Below are positions 24,847 through 36,929 of a stretch of DNA of 64,000 nt, one piece after another (position 1 is the first letter of the stretch; each line of letters starts with the position of its first letter). The notes beneath the pieces were generated by a model. That model saw only the letters and a list, made by a program, of their open reading frames with translations. It was not told the DNA's origin and did no database searches. The stretch comes from Macrotrachela quadricornifera. Lineage: Eukaryota; Rotifera; Eurotatoria; Philodinida; Philodinidae. The DNA lies in assembly GCA_022393335.1 (NCBI GenBank), contig JAJEKB010001367.1, forward strand, positions 100,482-164,481, written 5' to 3'. A program made the position numbers and the translations under genes.

Positions 24847-25319
24847 GAATTTGTTTTAAACAACTCTTCCTGAAACAAATTATTTCGATTTTTGTGCCAT
24901 TTCGAAGATCGAAGGCACCTTCTTCAGACTATTTATTGATGATAAATGAAAACTAGGACATTTTACACCCACTTTTTATACATGTATTTATTTTTCTAGT
25001 GCTTTTTCTCTCTCACTCTTTCTTGTTTTCTTTTCCTCTCTATTATTGATAGTAAGTCAGCAGAAAATAACCATAATAAGTCGCTTCTGCCAGTTATCAC
25101 CGTTTTGCCGTCCCCTATCAATGATAGAAAAGAAAAGAAAACAAGAAAGAATGAGAAAGAGAAAGCACTAGAAGAATAAATATGCATATAAAGTGTGTGT
25201 AAAATGTTCTGGTTTTCATTCACCATCAATAAACAGTCTGACGAAAGTGGCTTCGACCTTCAAAATGTCACAAAACTCGAAGTAATTTTTTCCAGGAGGA
25301 GTTGTTTAAAACAAATTAG
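24847..25319. repeat. 5' pseudo-LTR with inverted copy (large palindrome)
   Basis: 24847-25052 and 25115-25319 are inverted copies of each other, about 205 bp each, separated by 62 bp. The outer ends match at AATTTGTTTTAAACAAC. A box CTGACGA near 25239 resembles the hammerhead CUGANGA core, but I could not fold a convincing ribozyme. Confidence 0.85.
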
Positions 25320-26540
25320 TCTCCATTGATCAAGAATAGATTTTAAAAAACTTCAATTAAATTATTTAATATCTAGAAAAGGAGTTGCTTATAGATAAAG
25401 ACATAAAAACAGTTTACTTTGAATTTATCTTCATTAACCGTTCAAGTCTGAAATTATTTTTATATAAAAAAAAGGACGGGGAACGATTGATAGGAAAATC
25501 AACACTGTAAACTTTATTGATTCAAGACTCTAGCTATATTAACAAAGCTAAAGAGCTCAGTGAATTAAGCATTTTTTTATGTTGAAACTTGATCTTTTAA
25601 AATAAATAATGACGAGTTCTGAAAATGATAAAGATCGAAAATGTCCCTCTCATCCTTTTTATTCTATAAAAACAATCGAGAACTCGAAGAATTACGAAAA
25701 ACCAATAATTATAGAATGTATAGACAATCGTAACGCACAAATATCCTAAACGCAAGTCTCCATCCAATTCATATCATTAAGTAACCAATAGACCGTATTT
25801 TTTAAGGTTAATCAGATTTCAAAAACTTAAGACACGAATTCGCATCACTCCGACGGTAAAGGTTAGTGTACTCTCTATCTTCAAACGTCTTAGTAAATTA
25901 TGATCACAGGAATACTATTATATTGTTGAAGAAATAATTCATTAAATCATCTGTATTAACGAGTGACCCATAACGAAAGAGATTCTTCATATTTTCAAAA
26001 GTTTCCCTCTATTATCCTTTAGATTAAAGCATCGTTTTTTCAATCAAAATATAGCGCTTGAAATCATCTACAAAACTGTATATGATTAGACCTCGAAACT
26101 GTATTATCACTTACCGAGCCATACTAGAAAAACAAAATATATTAAAAGATGTAGCATGAAAAGCTTTATAAATTGTATAAGACTGCTCATTTTATAGTCG
26201 CACTTTTGTTTTCAAAATGGACAAAACTTTAAGCAGTCAAATTTCGATCCTGAGGAGATAATGTCATTTTTGGTAGAATATCAATTCATTTTTTTTCTTA
26301 TTTCATCTTTTGTAATTTGTTCTTTGTAAATCGTAGAGCATTTCATGCTGCATATTTTGCTTTTCTAATAGAGCGAATTAATAGTGATAAAAAATGGAAT
26401 GCAAAGCACGGGCATTCATTATGCCAAACCCGTTACTTTTTACAGCTTTTTGTGTGTCGTCATTTTCATCCTTTTTCAAATATATCTAAAACAATTTTGA
26501 GATCTAATCATATATAATTTTGTAGAGAATTTCAAGCGCT
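25320..26540. other. Gene-free region with repeat debris
   Basis: No gene. Holds the right target-site copy of the Penelope element, the second copy of a dispersed repeat (about 26137-26265), and at 26047-26102 an inverted copy of the sequence at 26495-26550 that overlaps the start of the mariner relic. Confidence 0.5.
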
Positions 26541-26544
26541 ATCT

Positions 26545-27015
26545 TACAAATAAAAATATTGAACTAGTACAAGAGATTATCAACACTGATCCATATTCAA
26601 CTTATAATGATATTATCGTTGAGACATCCCCCTCTCTCTCTCTTTCATGGTACGATAGCACGAATTATTCACGATTGTCTTAAGACAAAAAAATTACATC
26701 ACGTTGGGTATTCCATCAACTAATTGATGAACAAAAGCAAGAAAGTGTTAAACTTTGTAGTGAGAATTTGACCAAATTTCGTAATGGTCACTGACGGCTA
26801 TGTGATACTATAAAGATGATGAGATGTGGTTCTACTTTGGGTAGATTGGTCACCAGTCAAGAAATGCAAGCTGGATTAGTGAAAGTGAATCATCAACAAC
26901 TATTCTTCGTCGAAGTAAATTTGAACCAAAAAATTTATTTTGTATATTCTTTAAATCAAATGGTACTATTCTTATACATGTTATCGATAAGGACGACTAT
27001 TTTAAATATTTAATA
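26545..27015 (+). pseudogene. Mariner-type transposase relic (N-terminal half)
   Basis: The conceptual reading gives ELVQEIINTDPYSTYNDI (helix-turn-helix region), then ITSRWVFHQLIDEQKQE (the RWVPH-L-eq motif), then DEMWFYF (the first catalytic Asp in GDEtW), then RRSKFEPKNLFCIFFKSNG. In-frame stops at about 26683, 26792 and 26848 and a frame change near 26815 show it is dead. The last catalytic Asp and the C-terminus are missing. Family: Tc1/mariner DDE transposase. Confidence 0.8.
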
Positions 27016-28811
27016 AAATAAAACTTTCTCTGTCTCTTTGTCTTTATATTATTTTTAACAATCTGGGAACTTTTGGACAGACCTAAGCATATGTGCCACC
27101 TGTTGCTTTATATCTGCAGTAAATTTTATTTATTTAAAAGTATGTATGTTTTATATACTTTTAATATACATATCAAAAAGTATAATAATAGAAAGAAAAA
27201 GAAAAAGCAATAAACAAATTATAATTATCATTCAATAAATGATCCTAAAATAACTATCTGAAAAAAGATATAAATAATATTTGCCAAATGTATTTAATCT
27301 AACAAAAATAGATAAAATATTAAGATTAATCTTAAGAAATTTTCTTAAGTTAACGGAAAATTTTAAACTTTAAATAAATAATTTTGAGAAATTTGTTAGA
27401 TTCTACGTAACACAAATGATGTGATTATGCTTTAAGCATCATTTTTATATTTTAATAAAAGTGAAACTAATTTATCGGAAATTTATCCATTACAATGCAT
27501 TATCATAAGTTAAAATACTATTTTGCCGTTTGAATAAGATGATGTTTTTCTTCAAACAAAATAGGATTTACCATAATTCCCATATGATACAATGCAATAC
27601 TAATGGAATCTTATTCAACATTACTATGATTGAATATGACACGCATTAATAGATAAAAAAAAATGATTTAACAGTGATCAATTAGGTATTATATCAATAT
27701 TGTTTTTGTTTAGTTAAACAGAAAACACGATAAATAATATTCATAGAAAGTTGATGATTTATTCTCGATATTATTTGTTGCATTTGAAATATTCAAAAGA
27801 GTATTACACAATATGATACTAATTACTATTCAAATAATGTACACAGATTAACAAAAAAAAACCTCGACATTGCATACGATTGATTTTATTATATTTTTTG
27901 CTTAAATATGTTCATAAAAAAATCCTAATCAATAGCAAATTTTTTTTTGACTAAATTAATTATTAATAAATTCAATCATGTTAAGTAAATGTTCTATATT
28001 ATTTATTCTTTCTAAAGTATATAAAGCATGAGTATTTTTAAAGAAATAAATAATTATATAAGAGGAAGTTAAGAATTAAAATTATTATTTGTGAATAAAT
28101 ATATTTCTCATATATACATTGTAAAAAAAAACCATTTTGTTTTAAGCGAACTTAAGAAGAAGAATAATAAACTGGTAAATATCGCTCGTTTTGTTTTTTG
28201 TCAGTGATCCATTTTGTATTCTTTTTTTTTCTTTTCTTTTAGATAGAAAAAATAAAAAAAAAAAACAATTGCAAATGATATTTTGTACGTATACTATCTG
28301 AATAAAAATGCATGATTAACATTTATTCAAGAACTTAATCCAAAAAAAGAAGAATCAATTAATTAAAACAAAAAAGAAAAATATTTTATTTTATTATTTA
28401 ATAACTTCATAGATCTAATAGAACCTTCTAAAAGATATTAAATTCTAAAAATCAATATTTGATCAAACATATTTATAGATAATAAATCAATCTAAAATAA
28501 ATATCACATATATACGAAAAGAATCAATATAAAATAAAAAATTGTATTTGTCAAAATGACTTTTATATGTGAAGAAAAAAAAAAAAAAGAAGAATATTAG
28601 TCGTTCGATTTAGCCTTAAGAGAGATAAGAAAAAAAAGTGTGCAGCTGGTTATACAGGTAAAATATTGATTGCAATAGGCATAAAATAGTAAATATATTC
28701 CTTTCTTTTTTTTTTTTTCGTTCGGTTAACAGCTATGCTTCATCGAGTTTGATTCTACTTGTAATGAGGAATACATACATTACATCTAGTCACGTATTAT
28801 AAGTTGAAATT
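27016..28811. other. Intergenic region upstream of the ATPase
   Basis: Nothing recognised except A/T tracts. The ATPase promoter must be in its right part. Upstream non-coding exons cannot be excluded. Confidence 0.5.
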
Positions 28812-31800
28812 ATGGTATAAACATTGTATTATTTTTTTTGTTTTTTTTAAATTAAATATTTATTTAAATATTTTTAGTTTCGCGATAGAAAACCAGCAGC
28901 ACGAACTAATTTAGAAGCACTAAAACATGAAATTGATATAGTTCGTTTTAAATATAATTATTTTTATTTTATTATTATTATTATTTTTTTTTAAGGATGA
29001 ACATAAAGTTCCAATAGGTGAAATTTATCGACGATATGGAACAAATCCTGCTATGGTTATTCAAATTTTTATTTTATTTTAATAATTTTTTGTTTTGTTT
29101 TATTTTAAAGGGTCTTTCAGAAGATCGAGCAGCTGTTCTTCTTGAACGAGATGGTCCAAATGATTTAACACCAGCTCGTACAACTCCTGAAATAGTTCGA
29201 TTAGCAAAAAATATGTTTGGTGGTTTTGCAATGTTATTATGGATGGGTGCTTTCCTTTGTTTTATTGCACATTTTCTTGAATTATATACATTAGAAGATC
29301 CCCAATATGATAATGTATGTAATTTATCTTTAACAACAAAAAAATTTTATGTATTTAATTTTAATAGATGTATTTAGGAATAGCATTAGCTAGTGTTATT
29401 ATAATAACTGGATTTTTTTCTTATCATCAACAAGCTAAAAGTTCAAAAATAATGGAATCATTTAAATATTTGGTCCCACAGGCAGGTATTATTTTAAATA
29501 AAATAATACAAATAAATTTTTGTTTTTATTTTTTTTTAGCAAGCATGTGTTGTACGACATGGAAGATCTCGAAATATAAATCCAGAAAAAATTGTTGTTG
29601 GAGGTTTGTTTTAATTATATTTAATAAAAAATAATGAAATAAAATTCTATTAGATATTGTTGAAATTCGTCGTGGTGATCGTATTCCAGCTGATATTCGT
29701 ATAATTCGTGCACATGGTCTTAAAGTAGATAATTCATCATTAACAGGTGAATCTGAGCCACAATCTCGTGGAATTGAATATACAAATGAAGATCCATTAG
29801 AAACAAGAAATTTAGCTTATTTTGGTACATTTGCTGTTGAAGGTTATTTTATTTATTTTTAATTTTATTTTATAATTAAATTAAAATATAGGTTCATGTA
29901 TTGGAGTTGTTATTCGTACAGGTGATAAAACATTTATTGGACGAATTGCTAATTTAACAGCTGGTTTGTTTGTTTTTTTTTTATTAAAGAAAAGAATATT
30001 ATTTTTAATATAAAATAAATTTTACTAGGTGTTCAACGTGGTAATACTCCATTAGCACTTGAAATAGATTATTTTATTCGTATAATAACAATAATTGCTG
30101 TTGTTGTTGGTGTTATGTTTTGTATAGGTTCACTTTTTCTTGGTTATACATATGTTGAAGCCGTTGTTTTTCTTATTAGTATTATTGTTGCTCAAGTACC
30201 TGAAGGTAATTTATTAAAATTGTTAAAAATTTATTGAATTGAATGTTTATTCTTTTTTTTTTTTTGTTTAAAAGGTCTTCTAGCGACTGTAACTGTAAGT
30301 AAATTTAATTAAAAAAAAAGAAATATTTCTAATTAAAAATTTTCAAGGTTTGTTTAACATTAACTGCTCAAAGAATGGCACGAAGAAATTGTTTTGTAAA
30401 AAATTTAGAAGCTATTGAAACACTTGGTTCAACAACAGTTATTTGTGCTGATAAAACAGGAACATTAACACAAAATCAAATGACTGTTGCACATATTTGG
30501 TTTGATAATCATATTATTGATGCTGATATTGTTGCTTTTCAAACACGTATTTAAAAGAAAAAAACATAAATTTTTTTTTAATTTTTTCTTTTGAATAATT
30601 TAGAATCAAATTATACAAAATTTTCTCAATGTTGGAAAGCATTAACACGAAGTGCTATGTTATGTAATTCAGCTACATTTAAAGATGATCTAGATAATTT
30701 ATCCAAACCAATTTTTCTTCGACAATGTGATGGTGATGCAAGTGAAACAGCAATACTTAAATGTATGGAAGCTGTTGTATGTTATTAAATTAAATTTTTA
30801 TTTCTAAAAACTTTAAATAAAAAAATATTTAGATGAATGGTGTAGAAAATTATCGTTTAAATAATCCAAAAATTTGTGAAGTACAATTTTCATCATCAAA
30901 TCGTTATCAATTTTCAATACATACAACAGATGATCATGATGATAGATATTTACTTGTAATGAAAGGTGCACCAGAAAAAATTCTTAAAAATTGTTCAACT
31001 ATATTTATTGATGGTTGTGAAATTGAATTTAATGATTTTTGGAAAAAACAATATGAAAAAGCATTTACAGAATTATGTAATTTTGGTGAACGTGTTATTG
31101 CATTTGCTGATTATCGTTTACCATTAGATCAATATCCACCTGGTTTTCCATTTGATTGTGATACAATTAATTTTCATGTTAATCCATATTTTGAAAATTA
31201 TAATTTTCCAACAAATGGTCTTAGATTTTTAGGTTTAATTTCATTAATTGATCCACCACGTGTTAATGTTGCAGAAGCTGTTAAAAAATGTCGTACAGCT
31301 GGTATACGTTTATTTATGGTTACAGGAGATCATCCATTAACAGCTGCTGCTATTGCACGTGCAACTGGAATTTTAACAGATCATAAACCAACAGAAGAAC
31401 TTATAGAAGATGTTTATAGTAAAAATAGTCGATCATGTGTTCTTCATGGAAATTTTTTAAAAACAATGAGTAAAGAACAATTAGATGATATTATTAAATA
31501 TCATAAAGAAATTGTTTTTGCACGAACAAGTCCACAACAAAAATTAATTATTGTTGAAAGTTGTCAAAGATTAGGTGAAATTGTTGCTGTTACCGGTGAT
31601 GGTGTTAATGATTCTCCAGCATTAAAAAAAGCTGATATTGGTATTGCTATGGGTATAACAGGATCAGATGTTAGTAAACAAGCATCGGATATGATTTTAC
31701 TTGATGATAATTTTGCATCAATTATAACTGGAATTGAACAAGGAAGAATTATATTTGATAATTTAAAAAAATCTATTTGTTATACATTATCATCAAAAAT

Positions 31801-32793
31801 TCCTGAATTAGCACCTTTTCTTTTTTATATGATTTTTCAAATACCTTTACCACTTGGTAAATTTTTTTTCTTTTAAATTTAATTAAAATTTTGAAAACTT
31901 CTTTTTTTTTTTAGGTACAATTGCAATATTATGTATTGATTTAGGTACAGATATGTTACCAGCTATATCATTAGCATATGAAAAAGCAGAATCAGATATA
32001 ATGCAACGACCACCAAGAGATGCTAAACGAGAACATCTTGCAACAGATCGGTATTGTTTTCTAATTAATTATTTCGTATTGATTTTTTTTTGTTTTTCGT
32101 AGACTAATTTCGATGAGTTATGGTCAATTGGGTATGATTCAAGCTGGTGGAGGATTTTTTGTTTATAGTATTGTTATGGCTGAAAATGGTTTTCTTCCAT
32201 CGAGATTATTAGGATTAAGAAAATCATGGGATTCAAGATTAATTAATGATCTAGAAGATTCTTATGGACAAGAATGGGTTAAATTTTTATATTTACATAT
32301 AATTAAATAAGTAATTCTTTTATTTTATTTAGACTTATGAACAACGAAAAGCATTGGAAGATACTTGTCATACGGCTTTCTTTGTAACTGTAGTTATTGT
32401 TCAATGGACTGTTTTATTATGTTGTAAATCTCGACGAAATTCTCTTTTTCAACAAGGAATGTCGTATGTCATTTTTATTTATTAAATATATGAATTCTAT
32501 TTGATTTTTTGTTTTGAAGAAATCAAGTTCTTAATCTAAGTATTATATTTGAAACTATGCTTGCTCTTATTATTTCTTATACACCATATATTAATCGTGG
32601 TCTAATGATGTATCCATTGAAGTAAGTTTATTTTAATGAATTATTATATTTGATTAAATTTTTTTCTTTCAGATTACATTGGTGGTTTTTACCATTACCA
32701 TTTACTTTGCTTGTTTTTATTTATGATGAATGGCGAAAATGGACAATTAGAAAATTTCCTGGTTCGATTATCGATCAAGAAACTTCTTATTAA
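28812..32793 (+). CDS. ATP1A: Na,K-ATPase alpha-type pump with altered cation sites
   Basis: P2C-type ATPase. Eighteen exons in consistent phase give 1008 aa, the normal length. After a proposed ATG-only exon (28812-28814): 28878-28940, 28996-29055, 29111-29314, 29368-29485, 29544-29603, 29654-29842, 29892-29963, 30029-30205, 30275-30294, 30348-30546, 30604-30776, 30833-31856, 31915-32050, 32103-32277, 32333-32463, 32520-32621, 32673-32793. Phosphorylated Asp357 lies in [10 protein letters not shown]; also seen are [28 protein letters not shown] and the M6 motif CIDLGTDM. The C-terminus ends ETSY (ETYY in most). Unusual: Gln312 replaces the M4 Asn (VAQVPEG), Lys768 the M5 Asn (SSKIPEL), and Val918 the M8 Asp of Na-site III (QWTVL). 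It may therefore have changed ion stoichiometry or selectivity. It would need a beta subunit, none of which is seen here. Confidence 0.92.
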
Positions 32794-35700
32794 TATAATA
32801 TTTTTTATCTTGAACTATTTTACTTAGAATGCTATTTTAGCTTGATAAATGAGCGATTAGAATTACATTTTTCTCTTCAGTGTTGAATAAAAAAAAAAAC
32901 TATTTTGCATGTTTGTTATATTTTAATCCAATCATTGGTATTAATTAAGAATAAAAAACAAAACAAAATAAAATAAAATTGGTTGTTTCATAAAAATTTC
33001 TAAATATCAACTAAAAAATATAGAGAAAGATCTTGAAAGTATTGTCATACAATCAAAATATTTTATCTTTTAGTTATAAATCATTATTTTATATCCTTCA
33101 ACAATCATTTAACGAGACCATTTACTTATCATTGAAAACTAATATAAATATTGACATTTTCAAAGAGTGTACTCACTCTGTATATAAGAGACTGCACAGA
33201 GTTAATGTATATGTTACGGGCATAGTTAGAATTCATCCAGACGAAATCAGAATATTATTTTAATGACTTATGCATCTTATAGAAATAATTGGTTTTGTAG
33301 AAAAAAAATTTAGTACCAAGGGTTTGGTACTAAATCATTTCACGAATCCAATCAAAAGGTTCTGGAGAGACGCTTTTCTGTTAAACCTTTATGATAGATT
33401 GAAATAAAATGTTTCATACATAATAATTTGCACAAAACCTGTTTTTTAATCATTCAACCATCCACTAATTTAGTTTAAATTCAAACTCATTGATGATTTT
33501 CAGATTGAAACCAATCTATAATGGAAGAATAAATAGATTTAGACCATTTTATAAGAGCAGACTCACTCTATAACTTCGGTATTTGAATGAACCTGTAGGG
33601 GAAATGTAAACAGTTTTATTTTATTTAATAAGAGTAAACTTATCGTCTGATTTTGAAGTTTGAATTAATCCATCATAGAAAAATTAATATTAGTTGTTTT
33701 ATATAATGAAACTTACCCATTCGATGTTTGGATAAATCTACTTAGGACAGTTCAAAAGTAGTGAGAGTGACACTTGAATACTGTATATTGAGTTTTGAGA
33801 AACTTTCTTTTTATATAGTCTAATAGAGAAAAGAATGCTCCATTTTTCTATACTATTTGATCATACTTCAACTAATATCATAATAATAAAATCTGGCAAT
33901 TGCTCAAGTCACAAGAATGAGCACACTGGAGAATTTTTAGAATGACTCGAGCAACATTGTTTTGTCCTAATAATAGTGGGGAAAATAACTTCCTAAAGTC
34001 TGATTAGTTGATAACTTTATGACAGAGAAGAAATGAGCAATGAAGAAATACAATTGCGATTCAAGGTAGATCTAACAAGTGTTACGTAGCGGAATCATAT
34101 GTGAACATAAAATTTCAACGTGCTCTCCTCTTTCACACCTTTTTCAACATTGTTGCATTTGTCTCCTGCATACTCTCTATAGCATCCCGCCGCTTTTATC
34201 ATTATCAATGATTCATATATATACGCTTCGATATTATATGGTGTGTATTGTGCGCATCAGTGAAATAAATATACATACTCTAAATGCTTCAGTGCAATTA
34301 TACAAGTTAGCATAGGACGAACATGCAATAATAACTAATAGGCAGAGATCAACGATAAATCGTAACGTGGTTCAGCACAAAAAAAGAGAATGCTTGAGAA
34401 AGTATGATATTCATATAGAAAAAATAAACTTTCAAGGTGAGGTATATGCGTATTTTGTAAGAGCCATTCAGTAGATCAGCAAAATAATACATATAGAAAC
34501 GAACAAAAAAAAAGTACGAATACTAAACACATAAGTTGCTTTTTTATCCATTTTTTTCTATCCTCTGTTGCTTATACAAACCACCTCTTCATAATTTTGC
34601 AAATATTTCAGGCTATTAATACGTAGAACGAATCGAATAGAGTAAGTAAATCGGCTCTTAAACAAGACCTTCAACTTTTAACTGCTTTTCCAAGCGATGA
34701 AAAACTTCGAGAAGCACTTTTCAAATTCAGTTACTTCTCCAAGACGTAGTGCCCCATAAACCGATTGAAATTAGCAGATATTGAACATTAAATTTCAGAA
34801 AAAGTATAAGTACCGAGAATACATCCTATCCTCTGACGTTAAACATTGCAGAATCCGTTTCGCCCGGTTCAGGGATTTTGCCTCATTCTCATCCTCAGTT
34901 TGCTCTATGCAGTTAAAAATAAATATCTGAAATCAGTGAGTAATTCCCGGAATTGTGTAGCGGTATTGAATTCAATAAACAGTGATGATATATAGAAATT
35001 AATGAACGACATTGTAATTTCGGAATTCGACTGAACTCCTAGGAATATCCTTGAATTTCATCGCGCATCGAGTTAATCTAAGAATTTTTCGAAATTGAGA
35101 CTCTATTGAATTGTCGGGAATCCAAAATTACTGTAATTGATTCCGAGGGCGGAACTGATTCTGGAATATTCAACATCGCGGAATGGGATGACTCCTCGAA
35201 ATATCTGTAGTTTTTGCAAAATGAAAGTAGTTGTACTTATATATATTCTATACCTGTAAATTGCAATGAAACGTCTAGGTAGACAAGAAGAAGCGCTTAT
35301 GTATCCATCCTTAAAATACTCTCTTCGACACTTGACATAAATAATTAAAGAAGTCTATAAATGGAAACCTTTTTTTTAGATATATATATATATATAAAAT
35401 ATTCGAATTCGGAAACATATGATAAATAAGATAAAGCCGATCATTGACTGAAAACAATAAATAAAAGCCTATACATCTCCTCTAAGACAGAGTTATAACC
35501 GATCCGGTAGGATTGGATCGGTTGAACTAGTTAGTCCGACCGGTTTTCGCCAGTTTTGCTGATTTAAAAAATTTTTCTGTATTTATAACTTTCTCTGTTG
35601 AATTATGTCGAGAACGAATTTGAATATGTCTATCTAAAAAAGCGAACAACGACGTTTCAGAAACTATCAGTCTTTTGTTTGTATATTTATTTATCTCTGT

Positions 35701-35857
35701 CTATTTGTTGAAACAAACTAAATTTCAATATGAACAAAACACAATCAAATTATGTTAATGAAAATTTATTTTCAAATATAGCTTGATCTTTCAAACATTT
35801 TTATTATTAAAAATACGATGGGAAATAGCATTGATACATAAAGTGTTTCATTTCGCT
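32794..35857. other. Large gene-free region
   Basis: No supported gene over 3 kb. Short open frames such as 33033-33263 and 34079-34315 have no coding character. A small hairpin (arms TTTAGTACCAA, 33309-33334) and a patch at about 34780-35220 with recurrent GGAAT words and less AT stand out weakly. Confidence 0.5.
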
Positions 35858-36495
35858 TACAGCACTGGCCAAAAGTATATGGACAAGATATTTTTGATTT
35901 TTTTTACTATACTATACATTTATCTCCAACCCGAATGGCAATTTTGATAGGCAATCAAGAACTCAATCATGAATACGATATATCATATTTTTATAGATAA
36001 ATTAAGAGCTAAAAATTCTTAAAAAACAAAAATCAACAGTTTTCAAGTCCCAAAAGCATTTGTCAGAGCCATTTTTTAAAAGTGCCATCTAATAGAACCA
36101 AAAATTCTGAGCTAATGAAGGGACGCCGCGTTTTCTACGATCTCCTCGTGCAAATTTTTAAAAGAACAACGAAACAGTGAAATTTTTCATTTTTTGTAAT
36201 GCTATAAAGTTTTCTAGTAAAGGCTGTAGAAAATGCGGGAACTCTTCATTTTGCTCAGAATTTGGCACTTTATAAAAATGACGTCGATCAATAATTCTAA
36301 GACTTGAAAATTGTCGACTTTTGTTTTTTAAGAATTTTTAGCTCTTTATTCATCTACAAAAAATATGATTTATCGTGTTCAGCATAGAGCTTTTGATTGT
36401 TTATTTAAATCATCATTCGGATTTGAAATAATTGTGTAATATAGTAAAAAAGAAATCAAAAATACCTTGTCCTTATATTTTTAGTGAGTATTGTA
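35858..36495. mobile_element. Foldback (MITE-like) element, Tc1/mariner-type ends
   Basis: The ends are imperfect inverted repeats starting TACAGCACTGGCCAAAAGT on the left and TACAATACTCACTAAAAAT on the right, both with ATATGGACAAG-like sequence further in. The arms (about 35858-36141 and 36228-36495) pair over most of their length around a loop of about 85 bp. TA lies at both borders, as expected for TA-targeting transposons. No transposase is encoded, so it is non-autonomous. Confidence 0.75.
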
Positions 36496-36929
36496 TAGAA
36501 AACATTAACAGAATGTGTTAGTGGAAGTTTGTTTTCGACATTTTTTGTAAAGCTTTTTACGGCGCATCTTTTAATAGAAATATCAAGCTTTTTCATCATG
36601 TACCGATAGCGAAACATGCATAAAATAGAAAGTATGGAAAGATTTTGGGACATCCGGTATATGAGATCAAGTTGAAGTTTTGAAGCGAACTGTAGGAACG
36701 AAATATGCATGGGAAAAGTAAATATGCTTATCAACTGTTAAATATGATCGAAAAAGCGTATACATCTGAATAGTTACTTTCACTATCCTGTTGTAACTAA
36801 TTAATTGGAACTGATAATATTCACTGGGGCTTGCCTTTCCCTAGATTGATTACTATTTTGCCATATAATCAAATATCGAATAGCATACTCATTTATTATG
36901 ATCTATAAATTCTAGTTTCAACGAATAAA
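36496..36929. other. Region between foldback element and terpene synthase
   Basis: No gene. The stretch at 36500-36720 is mid-AT and could be part of another repeat. The terpene synthase promoter would be within the last 200 bp. Confidence 0.4.

Larger units (their letters stand above)
22258..25319 (-). mobile_element. Penelope-like retroelement, decayed
   Basis: The element reads on the minus strand and is flanked by the direct repeat TCTCCATTGATC at 22246-22257 and 25320-25331, a probable 12-bp target duplication. Inside are two direct terminal repeats (about 22258-22490 and 24847-25052) and an inverted copy of the same sequence at the upstream end (25115-25319). This is the pseudo-LTR layout typical of Penelope elements. 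Between them lie remnants of a reverse transcriptase and a GIY-YIG endonuclease. In-frame stops and frameshifts make it inactive. The presence of the endonuclease part argues against the endonuclease-lacking Athena group. Confidence 0.85.

Noticed and set aside
25230..25300. Hammerhead ribozyme in the Penelope pseudo-LTR
   Set aside because: CTGACGA fits the first core box, and such elements often carry hammerheads, but I could not find a convincing stem II followed by GAAA. A covariance-model search is needed.
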